From: Spirochaetaceae bacterium
GTDB taxonomy: Bacteria > Spirochaetota > Spirochaetia > Treponematales > Breznakiellaceae
Direction: 5' to 3'
Assembly: GCA_031257995.1 (NCBI GenBank)
Contig: JAIRNN010000043.1
Span: forward strand, 1 to 12,692
DNA: 12,692 bases
In this document: positions 12,340 through 12,692 of the stretch, piece after piece
Layout: the number at the start of each line of letters is the position of its first letter
Numbering within the stretch: position 1 is the first letter of the stretch
The notes under the pieces: model-generated
Databases searched by the model: none
Told to the model about the DNA's origin: nothing
The model's input: the letters and a program-made list of their open reading frames with translations, nothing else
Position numbers and translations under genes: made by a program

Positions 12340-12692
12340 AGATAACCATACTAAATGGTACCGCATTGCTGGGACGGGGACTGTTTAGTTATCGTGTCGG
12401 CAGAGGGATGGTGTACAACATTCCGGTCATTTTCCATTATCCATTGCCCATTTTCCGGGGCTCTGTTGCGTTTATCTACCTTGAAACCTTTTGGGCACCG
12501 TGCCTCCGGAATGGTAAAACGCGCTCAACATTTCGCGCGCGGTATTGGGTGTCCCCCGGAGGAGGGAAGGACGCAGGGCATCGGCGTTTACTTTCCACTC
12601 GTTGCGAACCACAAACCTCACTAATAATATTTACCACGAACCACACGAACTTTTGCTTCGGGAGCGTTGCTGGACCCGTATTTTACCCGAAT
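12340..12692. other. Intergenic sequence after the inverted repeat, no supportable gene
   Basis: No credible gene is present. A plus-strand ORF at 12355-12624 has no convincing ribosome site and no recognisable domain. The stretch contains CGTGTCGGCAG (12393-12403), also found at 12233-12243, and CCATTATCCATT (12434-12445), the reverse of a motif at 5834 and 6811. It may be a graveyard of small repeats or a leader for a gene beyond the window. Confidence 0.4.

Noticed and set aside
12355..12624. 89-residue plus-strand ORF after fliF
   Set aside because: No ribosome site, no recognisable domain, and it crosses short repeat motifs.

Overview
The window most likely comes from a spirochaete chromosome, probably Treponema-like, with GC-rich coding sequence. 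The core is an unbroken same-strand run topA - xerC - hslV - hslU - flgB - flgC - fliE - fliF. From memory, treponemes and Borrelia have hslV/hslU directly ahead of the flgB flagellar operon. Bacillus has a similar order (topA-trmFO-codV-clpQ-clpY-codY-flgB-flgC-fliE-fliF), but trmFO and codY are absent here. The species cannot be fixed from the sequence alone.

Region 1 (1-2124) is an eroded accessory island. It opens with the 3' end of a frameshifted IS30-family transposase. Next comes an AT-rich gene truncated at its 5' end and apparently split by a frameshift into 322-573 and 606-1175. A second, more decayed IS30 copy (1202-1795) follows, interrupted by about 275 bp packed with palindromes. 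A degenerate copy of an intergenic repeat leads into topA.

Region 2 (2125-5806) holds topA, xerC and hslV. They are tightly coupled by overlapping or nearly overlapping ends and read as one operon.

Region 3 (5807-6980) is the strangest part. The normally adjacent hslV and hslU are separated by nearly 1.2 kb. This gap holds a broken toxin-like small gene and, growing out of its 3' end, 26 tandem 23/24-bp units that mostly encode a perfect 7-bp-stem hairpin. Two further hairpins and a 13-bp tandem repeat follow.

Region 4 (6981-12202) holds hslU, then flgB-flgC-fliE (flagellar rod and MS-ring/rod junction), then fliF (MS ring). Copies of one dispersed intergenic repeat precede flgB and fliF, and a degenerate one precedes topA. 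A sigma-28-like -10 box lies before flgB.

Region 5 (12203-12692) has no supportable gene. It carries a large GC-rich inverted repeat where fliG would be expected. TopA and XerC act on DNA topology and chromosome-dimer resolution, HslVU is an ATP-dependent protease, and FlgB/FlgC/FliE/FliF build the base of the flagellum.
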